From CAKMZU01 sp965248335 (GTDB taxonomy: Bacteria; Pseudomonadota; Gammaproteobacteria; Pseudomonadales; DT-91), in contig CBDFIY010000003.1 of NCBI GenBank assembly GCA_965248335.1, forward strand, positions 1,178,001 to 1,242,000: 64,000 nt of DNA, in the 5' to 3' direction. The notes under the pieces were generated by a model. The model was given only the letters and a program-made list of their open reading frames with translations, had not been told where the DNA came from and ran no database searches. Both the position numbers and the translations under genes were made by a program. Positions 8,080 to 16,474 of this stretch are shown here, one piece after another. How positions within the stretch are numbered: position 1 is the stretch's first letter; the number at the start of each line of letters is the position of its first letter.

Positions 8080-9219
8080 TTAGTTGCCGCTAGGCACTTC
8101 TTCGCTGTCTATTTTACTTTTTCTAATTCGCTCTGTAGCTACGCCAAAGTCGATACCAATGATGTCATATTTTTTACGCGTTGTTGCAAGCTCGGAAAGG
8201 GCTGTTTCAAGATCAAATGTTTTCCAAGGTTTAGCTGTTTTCATGCGTCTGGCAATGGATTTTGACACTTGGCTAATATTACTGCCTGAAAAGCCGTCAG
8301 ATTCCGCAGAAAGTTCGGCGCTGATAATATCAAGATTGTCGAGGAAAAATTCTACTTCATCCTTAGAACCTTTTTCTACAATGAGGCGTTTAACAGATTT
8401 TTTCAAATAATGTACCCAAAGCTTGTTACGCGTATCTATGTCGGGTAAGTCGAAATGGATGTGATGATCTATTCGTCTTATCCAGCGTTCGTCAATAGGA
8501 AATAGTGAATTGTATGTGAAGATGAAGAAATAGTTAGCAGAGGGTTCGCTGGTGTGTGTGAACATGACGTTATTAATATTCGCCATAATGTAACGTTGCT
8601 GCCTGAAGTTTTCCATGAGGAAATCTTGTGCTTCATCAAAAATGACAACAGTAACATCGCTGCGTTTTTTGGCTTTTTTATCTATACGTTCAAAAAGTTC
8701 TGTAATTTCACGGATAGCTTCTGTTTCAGGGAACTGATTAATCGCAGCACCTGAGATGAATTCATAAGAAAATCCAGCTTGTTGTGCGATAAGCTTTGCG
8801 AGTAGAGTTTTTCCTGTGCCTGGTGGGCCACGAAAAACAAAATGCGGTTTAACTTCGTCTGGATCAAGCGCCTTTAGAATATCAATATAGCGGTTAATTT
8901 CTGTTTGAAGGTGTGTGTTGTAGAAAATGCCTTTAGGTTTTTGATGGTGCAGTTTGCCTGTTCCACGATGCAGGTATATTTTTGGATCGAAGAACTTCTT
9001 TTTTATCATCGGCTGTAAAAACCCGGATACAGTTGTACTTGCAACAGAATTGGCCGCAGCATTTAAAAAACCTTTTTCGCCGGTGAGCGGCATACTTTGT
9101 CGAAGACTATTTAACGTACTCGTGAAAAAGTTTGCCGCATCGATGGTGCCAAGAGAAAAGGCTTGGGTTGTTTGTATCAGAATAAAGAATGTAAAGAATA
9201 GTTTTTTTCTGTTTATCAT
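8080..9219 (-). CDS. AAA-family ATPase with N-terminal signal or membrane anchor (ATAD3/spastin-like core)
   Basis: A 379-aa protein. Residues 1-22 (Lys-rich start, then a hydrophobic stretch FFTFFILIQTTQAFS) look like a signal peptide or anchor. A linker of about 90 residues leads to one AAA module: Walker A GPPGTGKT at 131-138, Walker B TVVIFDEAQD at 190-199, a sensor-1 region FIFTYNS and paired arginines in DERWIRRIDHH as likely Arg fingers. The C-terminal third carries a helical AAA lid. The domain order recalls ATAD3/classic AAA unfoldases. A single-gene unit with its own terminator. ATP is lacking in the periplasm, so an N-in anchor with a cytosolic AAA ring is the more credible topology. 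The partner is unknown. Confidence 0.7.
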   Translation of the reverse strand: MINRKKLFFTFFILIQTTQAFSLGTIDAANFFTSTLNSLRQSMPLTGEKGFLNAAANSVASTTVSGFLQPMIKKKFFDPKIYLHRGTGKLHHQKPKGIFYNTHLQTEINRYIDILKALDPDEVKPHFVFRGPPGTGKTLLAKLIAQQAGFSYEFISGAAINQFPETEAIREITELFERIDKKAKKRSDVTVVIFDEAQDFLMENFRQQRYIMANINNVMFTHTSEPSANYFFIFTYNSLFPIDERWIRRIDHHIHFDLPDIDTRNKLWVHYLKKSVKRLIVEKGSKDEVEFFLDNLDIISAELSAESDGFSGSNISQVSKSIARRMKTAKPWKTFDLETALSELATTRKKYDIIGIDFGVATERIRKSKIDSEEVPSGN

Positions 9220-9494
9220 GTCATTTTTCGTCCAATAATAAATGTGTCAGCTACCTTTGAAAGTGAAACACTCGAAAAGTTTATTATTTTTGTGTCATTT
9301 CCCTGTTAATTAAACTGTTATTTATTTTGTTTTTTTATTTTAGTTTATCTTTGGCAGAAAAGAGCCGAATTAATTATTTATAACAGAAGATAAGCTGAAA
9401 GGTTTGATTTTGCTCTTGTTTCTCGCGTTAACTTATTTCTTGCTTTTGTTGTTCTATCTCTCTAAAATCGCGCACAAATACAGATTTGTGGTGA
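9220..9494. other. AT-rich intergenic region, probable promoter for the cobalamin riboswitch transcript
   Basis: About 275 bp between the start of the AAA ATPase gene and the riboswitch. The two transcripts are divergent, so both promoters should lie here. No ORF, repeat or RNA gene is recognised. Confidence 0.4.
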
Positions 9495-9640
9495 AACAAT
9501 AGGTTTCTTAAATGGGAAGTTCAGCCTTACGGTTTTGTAAGGAGTTTCTGGCGCTGCCCTCGCAACGGTAAAAATTAAATTTAAACGTACAATTGTACGT
9601 GGATAGAATTGATTTAAGCCCGATACCAGCCAAAAATCTT
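9495..9640 (+). promoter_or_regulatory. cobalamin (B12) riboswitch
   Basis: The conserved B12-box core is present: GCTGCCCTCGCAACGGTAA at 9553-9571, preceded by the J3/4-type segment with GTGAAACAAT..GGGAAG, and followed at about 9615-9631 by AAGCCCGATACCAGCC, the 3' closing segment. An imperfect hairpin built on ACGTACAATTGTACGT lies between the two blocks, as in the variable P-region. Such riboswitches lower expression of cobalamin uptake or synthesis genes when adenosylcobalamin is bound. It is on the same strand as the TonB receptor at 12724 but is now separated from it by an IS3-family insertion. Confidence 0.88.
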
Positions 9641-9766
9641 GTCGATGTTGCGAAGGGCAACCATCTGGCAGTGTCTTTGATGTCTATCTCTATAAGAAAG
9701 TTCGCTTTCCCCTAAGATTAATCAGTGCCGGTAGATTTCAACATACTTGTCGCCTAAAGTTTACTT

Positions 9767-10843
9767 TTATGCCGCCTGATTTATTTCCCTATTACTTTTA
9801 GATTTCCCTGGGTTTAAATAAACCTCAGCAATGTGATCCCAGTTTCTAATGTCGCCACTCCATCGCTCTGGGTGCGCCATTTTCGCCTGTAGATAAACAG
9901 CTTTACGGTTGATTAAGATAATTCTATCTTGCTTCGTATGACGCTCTACAGGCGTGACATATTTTATGCTGCTGTGTCTGTGCTCATGATTATACCAATC
10001 AGCAAATCCATTCACCCATTTTCGTGCTAAATCTAAACCCTCAAAGGCTTTTTCTGGGTATTCTGGTCGATACTTAAGTGTTCTAAATAATGACTCAGAA
10101 TAAGGGTTATCATTACTAACAGAGGGGCGGCTAAACGACGGAGCAACCCCTAATTCTTGCAGTGTCGCTAGCATTGTTGCGCCTTTCATCGGGCTACCGT
10201 TGTCCGAATGTAAGATCACCTGATTCGGCTTAATCCCTTCACGTAAGCAAATATCTGTCATTAAATCTGCGGCCAATGCACTGCTTTCTTGTTCATATAC
10301 CTGCCAACCAACAATCTTTCGGCTATAAATATCCATGACAAGATACAAGTAATAAAACAAGCCTTTTACCGTTGTTGGTAAATACGTAATATCCCAACTA
10401 TAAATCTGATTCGGGCCTGTGGCCGTCAACGATTCAGGTTTTGTAATAACTCTGGCAGGCTTACTTCTCAGCCGATGCTTATCTTGTTTATGTGCTTTTA
10501 ACACACGGTAAATAGTGGATTCAGATGCGATGTACACACCTTTATCTGCAAGCATTGGCACGATGACGCTGGGCGATAAATTCGCGTATTCAGGTTGGTT
10601 GCAGACCTGAATAATACGCTGTCTCTCAAGCTCACTGAGCTTATTACAAGGGCTGTGCTTGGCTGACAAACGACCATCTTCATCGCCCTCTGGTCGCGCC
10701 CAGCGCTGTAATGTTTTTGGTGTAATGCCTATAATATCGCAAGCCTGCCTTTGCCTAGCACCATTGGATCGAGCCTCGCTAATCAAGTGAATAATATCAT
10801 CACGCTCTTGTTTCACTATTAGCTGGCCTCGTCGCTTTCCCAT
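9767..10843 (-). CDS. IS3-family transposase OrfB (integrase core)
   Basis: A 358-aa DDE transposase subunit. An HTH-containing N-terminal part (KTLQRWARPEGDEDGR) precedes an rve integrase core: first Asp in YSWDITYLPTT, second Asp in VILHSDNGSPMKG, and Glu in NPYSESLFRTLKYRPEYP. The C-terminal WYNHEHRHSSIKYVTPVERH is also typical. OrfB of this family is normally made as an OrfAB fusion by frameshifting; here orfA is physically separated by the ISAs1-type insertion, so the element should be unable to transpose by itself. Confidence 0.92.
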   Translation of the reverse strand: MGKRRGQLIVKQERDDIIHLISEARSNGARQRQACDIIGITPKTLQRWARPEGDEDGRLSAKHSPCNKLSELERQRIIQVCNQPEYANLSPSVIVPMLADKGVYIASESTIYRVLKAHKQDKHRLRSKPARVITKPESLTATGPNQIYSWDITYLPTTVKGLFYYLYLVMDIYSRKIVGWQVYEQESSALAADLMTDICLREGIKPNQVILHSDNGSPMKGATMLATLQELGVAPSFSRPSVSNDNPYSESLFRTLKYRPEYPEKAFEGLDLARKWVNGFADWYNHEHRHSSIKYVTPVERHTKQDRIILINRKAVYLQAKMAHPERWSGDIRNWDHIAEVYLNPGKSKSNREINQAA

Positions 10844-10927
10844 ATTTCGTGGACTTTTTTTTGGAGTACTAGCAGCGCTGCTGTTTCAGCTAATGCCTTA
10901 TCTTTACGGTTTAACTCCTTTTTTAGT

Positions 10928-12195
10928 CAGGGCTTCCTAGCACTTTTTGATCAGTACAAAGTTTAAGCTGTCATATAATACGAAGTCCTTGAAAAATTCA
11001 ATATTAAAATAGTCAATTTCTCATACCTATTGTCAAAGATAGTTTTCTGCCATCCAAACACCATGAATATATCTGCATGTACAGCCTCAATAAGAGATCC
11101 GCGACAAGGCATCAATCAAAAACACAGCCTTGAAAGCCTCCTTCTAATCGTTTTTTCATCAATAATAAGTGGTTATGATAGCCCTAACAGCATGTCTAAT
11201 TTTGCAGCTATGAAGCTTGACTGGCTGCAGAAGCATACAGATATCGAATCTGCTCCCTGTGCAGAAACATTACGGTTTTTACTTGCATGCATAAGACCAA
11301 GAGATTTGATTGAAGGGTTTACGACATTCGTTTCAAGTTTGCAGGGTGAATCTACAGGAGATGTTATTTCATTAGACGGCAAAACGATGCGAGGAACAAG
11401 GCACAATGGTCGAGAAGCCATCCATGTTATTAGTGCATGGTCTCAAAGCCGAGGCCTGACGCTGTGTGCCCTCGAATCAGAAGGAAAGAAAAATGAAATC
11501 AAAACTTTGCCGAAGCTTATCGACAGAATTGAGGTAAAAAATGCCACTATTACCATTGATGCGATGGGATGCCAAAAAGAAATCGCAAAAAAGATTATTG
11601 AAAAAGAAGCTGACTATTTTCTGCAACTGAAAGGTAATCAGCAGGGGTTGCTGGAAGAAATCCAAGCTTTTCATCACAAGCTTGAACGTGATGGTTATGA
11701 AGAAAATAAGACCTCATATTTTGAGGAGGCGAATAAAGGGCATGGTCGATTAGAGATAAGGAAATATCAGCACTTTGAATTAACAGACTGGGTAGATAAG
11801 GCTAAACCTTGGAGCGGCTTGAGTTCGGCTGTGCGTGTTGAGCGGCATCGGTCTTCAAATAAAGGGGAGTCTAAAGAAGTTTCCTGGTATATTAGCTCAC
11901 GCTCTCCTGATGCAAAGCATGCGGCGAAAGCCATTAGGGGACACTGGGAAATAGAAAATAAACTGCATTGGCGGTTAGATGTTACTTTTAAAGAAGATGA
12001 CTGCCAGCTTCATTCCGCTGGGCTCAATATTGCTACAATAAAGCGTCACTGTATGAATTTGTTAACACTTAATGATCAAAGCAAAAAGGGGATGAAACAT
12101 CGAGTTATGGGGTGTGCAATTAATGATAAATACAGAGAGAAAATGCTTTTCTCCGGTCAATTTATGCACTGATCAAAAAGTGCTAGGAGGCCCTG
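10928..12195 (+). mobile_element. ISAs1-family insertion sequence, copy 1 (1268 bp)
   Basis: Terminal inverted repeats begin CAGGGCTTCCTAGCACTTTT and CAGGGCCTCCTAGCACTTTT, with one mismatch over about 28 bp. The element is flanked by the 10-bp direct repeat cttttttagt (10918-10927 and 12196-12205), in the ISAs1 size range. The length equals that of copy 2 at 28482-29749, and the encoded transposases are identical, so movement was recent. Confidence 0.93.
11030..12172 (+). CDS. ISAs1-family transposase
   Basis: A 380-aa DDE transposase. It has an N-terminal transposase-associated helical domain (about 1-90) and a catalytic core with VISLDGKTMRGTRHN (first Asp), ITIDAMGCQKEIAKKI (second Asp) and AIRGHWEIENKLHWRLDVTF (Glu), the standard ISAs1/ISL pattern. 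The start is TTG at 11030, or ATG at 11063 if the first 11 residues are not translated. The protein is identical to the copy at 28505-29647. Confidence 0.93.
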   Translation: MSKIVFCHPNTMNISACTASIRDPRQGINQKHSLESLLLIVFSSIISGYDSPNSMSNFAAMKLDWLQKHTDIESAPCAETLRFLLACIRPRDLIEGFTTFVSSLQGESTGDVISLDGKTMRGTRHNGREAIHVISAWSQSRGLTLCALESEGKKNEIKTLPKLIDRIEVKNATITIDAMGCQKEIAKKIIEKEADYFLQLKGNQQGLLEEIQAFHHKLERDGYEENKTSYFEEANKGHGRLEIRKYQHFELTDWVDKAKPWSGLSSAVRVERHRSSNKGESKEVSWYISSRSPDAKHAAKAIRGHWEIENKLHWRLDVTFKEDDCQLHSAGLNIATIKRHCMNLLTLNDQSKKGMKHRVMGCAINDKYREKMLFSGQFMH

Positions 12196-12618
12196 CTTTT
12201 TTAGTAACTTAATGTCATTTTTAAATTGCTTATTCTCACTTTGAATTTCTGAAGCAGTCGATAGGGGCTTATTCTTGATAAAATCACCTCTCCATTGGTT
12301 GATATGATGTGGGTATATTCCTTTCTCTCGGCAAAGCTGGCTGATGTCCTCGACGCTCAAAGATCCGCAGGCAATGACCATATTCAAACGTTCTTCAGCG
12401 CTCCAATCTTGGGGCCTTTTTTCTTTAACCATGGTCATTACCCCACCATCTAATGGTTGATTAAGCCGTTGCTCTTTAGCCTGTCTAATCCATTTTTGTA
12501 ACGTCGAATGGCCAATACCTAAGTTTTCAGCCACATCCTTGATGCTCATACATTCTTGTCGGCTCAATGCCTTTTCTATTGCCTGTATCTTAAACGAATG
12601 GGTAAACGATTTTCTCAT
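12157..12618 (-). pseudogene. IS3-family transposase OrfA, interrupted (C-terminus replaced by ISAs1 end)
   Basis: The N-terminal 130 or so residues are a normal OrfA: MRKSFTHSFKIQAIEKALSR, an HTH (MSIKDVAENLGIGHSTLQKW) and a coiled-coil start (SENKQFKNDIKLLKK). At 12206 the native sequence stops and the last dozen codons are read from the ISAs1 terminal repeat (ending FDQCIN). The missing leucine-zipper part lies beyond the inserted element at 10840-10917. The programmed OrfA-OrfB frameshift can no longer occur. Confidence 0.85.
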
Positions 12619-12683
12619 TTTTTATGCCTCTAATTAAAATTTTAGAGGCGACAAGTATCCTGACACAGGGGGGTGCCTGCGAT

Positions 12684-12719
12684 GTTTCCCTTTTGCTCCC
12701 AAATAAAAAAGAAGGAAAC
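12684..12719 (+). promoter_or_regulatory. hairpin covering the ribosome-binding site of the TonB receptor gene
   Basis: GTTTCC at 12684-12689 pairs perfectly with GGAAAC at 12714-12719, and a further TTTT/AAAA can extend the stem. The AAGGA ribosome-binding site of the downstream ATG (12724) lies in the 3' arm. This looks like a translational control hairpin, plausibly part of the expression platform of the B12 riboswitch before the IS3 insertion separated them (inference). Confidence 0.45.
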
Positions 12720-12723
12720 GCCT

Positions 12724-14889
12724 ATGTTTGTTTATCTCTCTTGTCGTCACGTTGCGATTTTTACCTTCATACTTCTTTTTGTGAATTTTTTGCAGGCACA
12801 AGATATGGACGTTGAAGAGGTCGTTGTCCGTGGCGTTAAAGCACGGCTTGATCAAAAGGGCGCTTTATCTGATGCCATCATAAAAACTGAAGTTATTGGC
12901 ATGAGTGATATCTCTGATAAAAATGCAGTTAATCTCAGTGAGGCATTAGAGGGAACACCCGGCGTGCGCGTGAATAACGAATGTTCAATGTGTGGCGTCA
13001 AGCGAATTTTATTGAACGGCTTGAAAGGCGAGCAAACCACCATTCTCGTGGATGGACTCCCTTCTCATACATTGATTTCTGGTTTCTATGCCGTAGATGC
13101 CATCCCAACTACAGGGATTGAGCGTGTTGAAGTGGCACGTGGCGCAGGTGCATCGTTGATTTCACCTGAAGCAATAGGTGGTACGATTAATATTGTTACG
13201 GTTGAGGCGCAGGGAAATGGAGCAACCATTGACTTGTCGGCCGGTGAAAATGGCTATAAAAAAGCGTCGCTATTGGCAACTGCGATTAATGAGGCAGGGA
13301 CAACGCGTGCAACCTTGATCTCTCAGTATGATGTCAGAGAGCAATTTGATGCTGATGGGAATAAGGTTAGTGAATCGCCCTTTTTAGAAAGCAGCAGCAT
13401 TATTGGCAGAGTTTCTCATGATGTTGGGCTTGATGATAATATCACCCTTCGATATGCGCATATTGCCTCAGAAATTTTTGGCGGGCCGGTTCTTGGGGGA
13501 ACCTTTGGCGGCCGAAAAATAAGCGGCATTAGCGATGTTTTGGCCGGTTATGATGATGTAGCAAGTGATCAGTTGTTTGAAGAAAATAACGTACAAAAAC
13601 GCTATACGGGTAAAGCATGGGAAACCACTGAGTGGATTAAAACTGAGCGTGATGAATTTGCGTTGAGCTGGCTACATGAAATTAATAAGAATTGGAATCT
13701 GACGCTATCAAGTAGCTATGCAAAGCACCGTCAGGATTCTTTTTATGAAGGGTTTGATTACCAGGCCGTTGATGAGATGTTCTACGTTAATGCAAAATTT
13801 AACTGGATTGTTAACAATGACCATTTGATGACTTTTGGGGCAGATACTCGCCATGAGGCACTTGAATCTTCATCCCACAAGGGTATGCAAAGTGCTGAGA
13901 AAGATACCAAGTATGTGTCAGATAGTTTTAAATATCGTGTAACAGGTGTCTATGTTCAAGATACTTGGCAGCTAGGTGATGCTTTTGAATTATCTATGGC
14001 GCTGCGTGTAGATCAGATCCGAGCGGATTTTACCGATCCAAGCAAGCCGGGTGTTGAAATAGACGAGGTGATTGCCTCTCCGCGTTTTGATATGCGTTAT
14101 AGCCATAGTGATTTTTGGACGTCGAGGCTTTCTGGTGGACGAGGATATCGCGCACCTTTGTCGTTTTTTGAATCAGACCACGGCATTCTGGATGCAGACG
14201 CAGGGTTCAAAGTGGATATTAATCAGCTAGAACGCTCTTACTCGGGTACTTATGCGCTCAGCTATGAGAATTATCCTTTTACCATGACAACATCTGTCGC
14301 CTATACCGAAGTGGCGCATTTAGCTGCATTAAGTGAAACAGCAGACGGCACACCTTTATTAACCCAGTTGAAAGAAAAAGCCAAAGTCACCGCGACTGAT
14401 GTCGCTATGGGCTATCAGGTTACCGAAGGGTTTGGTATGGATCTGGTGCTGGAAGCGTTTTTTTATAACCGTGCCTTTAAAAACTCTTATGCCATTGCAC
14501 CTGCGGATAAGCGTGTTACTTTTTCGGCGGATTGGGATATTGATGGCTGGGATTTGATTGGTACGGTGGTTTGGTATGGCGCTAAAGATCTGAAAGACTA
14601 CAACTACAAAGGTTACAATCAAAAAGATGCGCAAGGCAATGTTATTGTGTCGTCTAAGAAAACAATGTCTGGCGCATCTTACTTTGTACTGAATACGAAG
14701 ATTAGTAAGGTGCTGACTAATGAACTCACAGCTTATGTCGGCGCAAACAATGTATTGAATGAAACACAAACGGGTAGCAGGAATGACAGCCCACTCATGT
14801 ATGGTGCTGACGGCGCTTATGATGTTGCCTACATTTATGGGGGACTCAGAGGTCGAGAAGCCTACGCAGGGCTAACTTGGGCCTTTTAA
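12724..14889 (+). CDS. TonB-dependent receptor, probable former target of the B12 riboswitch (BtuB-like role)
   Basis: A 721-aa outer-membrane receptor with a signal peptide (residues 1-24 ending ..NFLQAQ), a TonB-box-like MDVEEVVVRG, a plug domain (about 45-165, with ILVDGLPSHTLI and IERVEVARGAGASL) and a 22-strand-type barrel ending in a terminal Phe (AYAGLTWAF). The ATG at 12724 has AAGGAAA eight bases upstream; a longer GTG start at 12673 adds no signal peptide and is rejected. A CSMC motif sits in the plug. The stop overlaps the next gene, a thioredoxin-fold protein. The riboswitch 3 kb upstream on the same strand suggests cobalamin or a related corrinoid as the substrate (inference). 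Confidence 0.85.
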   Translation: MFVYLSCRHVAIFTFILLFVNFLQAQDMDVEEVVVRGVKARLDQKGALSDAIIKTEVIGMSDISDKNAVNLSEALEGTPGVRVNNECSMCGVKRILLNGLKGEQTTILVDGLPSHTLISGFYAVDAIPTTGIERVEVARGAGASLISPEAIGGTINIVTVEAQGNGATIDLSAGENGYKKASLLATAINEAGTTRATLISQYDVREQFDADGNKVSESPFLESSSIIGRVSHDVGLDDNITLRYAHIASEIFGGPVLGGTFGGRKISGISDVLAGYDDVASDQLFEENNVQKRYTGKAWETTEWIKTERDEFALSWLHEINKNWNLTLSSSYAKHRQDSFYEGFDYQAVDEMFYVNAKFNWIVNNDHLMTFGADTRHEALESSSHKGMQSAEKDTKYVSDSFKYRVTGVYVQDTWQLGDAFELSMALRVDQIRADFTDPSKPGVEIDEVIASPRFDMRYSHSDFWTSRLSGGRGYRAPLSFFESDHGILDADAGFKVDINQLERSYSGTYALSYENYPFTMTTSVAYTEVAHLAALSETADGTPLLTQLKEKAKVTATDVAMGYQVTEGFGMDLVLEAFFYNRAFKNSYAIAPADKRVTFSADWDIDGWDLIGTVVWYGAKDLKDYNYKGYNQKDAQGNVIVSSKKTMSGASYFVLNTKISKVLTNELTAYVGANNVLNETQTGSRNDSPLMYGADGAYDVAYIYGGLRGREAYAGLTWAF

Positions 14890-15398
14890 GGCGAGCAACA
14901 ACAGTACGCAGGCAAGGCGTTGCTCTTGCCTGTTTTGTGCTTTTGCTCCTCGCGACATCTTTATGCACGGCTGATTTCTTGAGTTTTGGGCATCAACGAC
15001 TTGATGGTACTGCTTATGAGAAGGTGCAATCTAAAAACAAGCCACTTGTCATGCTATTTTTTGAGCCCAATTGCGCTTGGTGTTTCAAGCAAACGAAAGT
15101 TATTAATAAGGCATTAGCGGCCTGCACGAAGCAGTTTCGTGTGGCAGGTATGGGTGTGAATACGCATTATCATGCACTCAGAAAAGCGGCTTGGAAGCTT
15201 AAGCCGAAATTTCAGACGTATCAGGCCAATCAAACGATGGTGGTGGCAATGGGGGGCGTGAAAGCAACGCCTTTGATGCTGCTTTTTAATAATGAAGGTC
15301 AATTGCTTCATCATGCACAAGGCTATTTAGATGCTCGGCAGCTAGCCGTATTTTTAAAGCCAATCTTGGTAATAAATCCCTGCAGTGAACTTTCTTAG
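14877..15398 (+). CDS. secreted thioredoxin-fold protein
   Basis: A protein of up to 173 aa with an N-terminal hydrophobic stretch (ALACFVLLLLATSLCTA, about 14-30) that should export it. The thioredoxin motif is FFEPNCAWCFKQTKVIN with CAWC as the redox pair; GGVKATPLMLLFNNEGQLL holds the cis-Pro equivalent. The start is a TTG at 14877 that overlaps the last 13 bases of the TonB receptor gene, so the two genes are coupled. The family (SoxW/thioredoxin-like 2) includes periplasmic disulfide reductases. A direct job on the receptor, whose plug carries a CxxC, is possible but unproven. Confidence 0.75.
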   Translation: MGLLRRATTVRRQGVALACFVLLLLATSLCTADFLSFGHQRLDGTAYEKVQSKNKPLVMLFFEPNCAWCFKQTKVINKALAACTKQFRVAGMGVNTHYHALRKAAWKLKPKFQTYQANQTMVVAMGGVKATPLMLLFNNEGQLLHHAQGYLDARQLAVFLKPILVINPCSELS

Positions 15399-15544
15399 CG
15401 TTACCTTTTCGAATAAAGCGGGATGTTGCGCTATTCGAATGGCTTTATCAGTAAAATAAATCAATATAATAAAATCAATCAATTTAACTGCTTTCATGAA
15501 TTGCCATAAACTTCCTTCAAAATACTGATAGTAAAGAGGGCCAG

Positions 15545-16318
15545 ATGGCAAAAGTTATTCAAGAAAAAGTTTTAGAAGTACATCATTGGAATGACAGCTT
15601 ATTCAGCTTTAAAACCACGCGCCAGCAGTCCTTCACTTTCGAAAATGGACATTTTGTGATGATTGGTTTAGCTGTTGATGATAAGCCACTTATGCGTGCC
15701 TACAGTATAGCGAGCCCTAATTATCAGGATCATTTAGAGTTTTTTAGTATCAAAGTACCTGATGGCCCTTTGACTTCACGTTTACAGAATATTAAGCCGG
15801 GCGATGACGTCCTTGTGAGTACTAAGCCAACGGGCACATTGGTGATAGATCATCTCTTGCCCGGAGGTAACTTATATTTATTGAGTACGGGGACGGGGCT
15901 GGCACCTTTTATGAGCATTATTCAAGATCCCGAAGTTTATGAGCGTTACGATAATATTATTCTTACCCATGGTGTTCGTGAAGTATCAGACCTTGCTTAT
16001 ACAGAATTTATTGAACAAACACTGCCCGCTAATGAGTTTTTTGGCGAGCAGATTAAAGAGAAGCTGCTTTATTTTCCAACAGTGACTCGTGAGCCTTTTA
16101 AAAATAACGGAAGGCTAACTGACCTTGTGCGCACGGGGCTTTTATTTCAAAAGCTGGGTCTTCCAACACCAACACTTGAGCGTGACAGATTTATGATCTG
16201 TGGTAGTACCTCAATGCTGAATGAGTTTGTTGACTTACTTCAGAGTAAAGGGTTTGAAGAGTCTCGGCATGGTAAAAAATCTCATTTCGTCGTTGAACGT
16301 GCCTTTGTTGAGAAGTAG
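15545..16318 (+). CDS. fpr: ferredoxin-NADP+ reductase
   Basis: A 257-aa cytosolic flavoenzyme transferring electrons between NADPH and ferredoxin/flavodoxin. The FAD-binding RAYSIASPNY and the NADP-binding LLSTGTGLAPFMSIIQDP are both clear; FMICGSTSMLNEF and the C-terminal ..FVVERAFVEK are typical of bacterial subclass I enzymes, which end shortly after this point. The ATG at 15545 has GAGGG upstream. It appears to be a single gene. In related bacteria Fpr supports iron-sulfur and oxidative-stress responses. Confidence 0.93.
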   Translation: MAKVIQEKVLEVHHWNDSLFSFKTTRQQSFTFENGHFVMIGLAVDDKPLMRAYSIASPNYQDHLEFFSIKVPDGPLTSRLQNIKPGDDVLVSTKPTGTLVIDHLLPGGNLYLLSTGTGLAPFMSIIQDPEVYERYDNIILTHGVREVSDLAYTEFIEQTLPANEFFGEQIKEKLLYFPTVTREPFKNNGRLTDLVRTGLLFQKLGLPTPTLERDRFMICGSTSMLNEFVDLLQSKGFEESRHGKKSHFVVERAFVEK

Positions 16319-16474
16319 TCAGTGATGGTATGTGACCAAAAAGGGCAGTTTCTGACAAAAACGCTTTAACCTTGTCGCATTTTGTTTCCTGCGGCATGGT
16401 TGTTAGGCCTGATCAACTGTAATATCGCGGTTTAATAATAAGCAGCTCAGATTCTCTTTCCTTGGAGGAAAATC

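Larger units (their letters stand above)
9748..12653 (-). mobile_element. IS3-family element interrupted by an ISAs1-type element
   Basis: The ends carry inverted TTGTCGCCT / AGGCGACAA, extended by matching ATAC/GTAT outside. Inside are orfB (9767-10843) and orfA (12618 downward) in the usual orfA-orfB order on the minus strand. An ISAs1-type element sits between them. Excising that element and one copy of its 10-bp target duplication restores an orfA reading ..LLKKELNRKDKALAETAA.., a typical orfA C-terminus. I see no clear direct repeat at the outer ends. The element lies between the B12 riboswitch and the TonB receptor gene. Confidence 0.85.

Noticed and set aside
12673..12723. GTG start for the second TonB receptor
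   Set aside because: It begins at the edge of the IS3 element and places charged residues before the signal peptide; ATG 12724 has a better ribosome-binding site.
15405..15450. Terminator after the thioredoxin-fold gene
   Set aside because: The pairing CGAATA..TATTCG is weak, the loop is long and there is no T-run.
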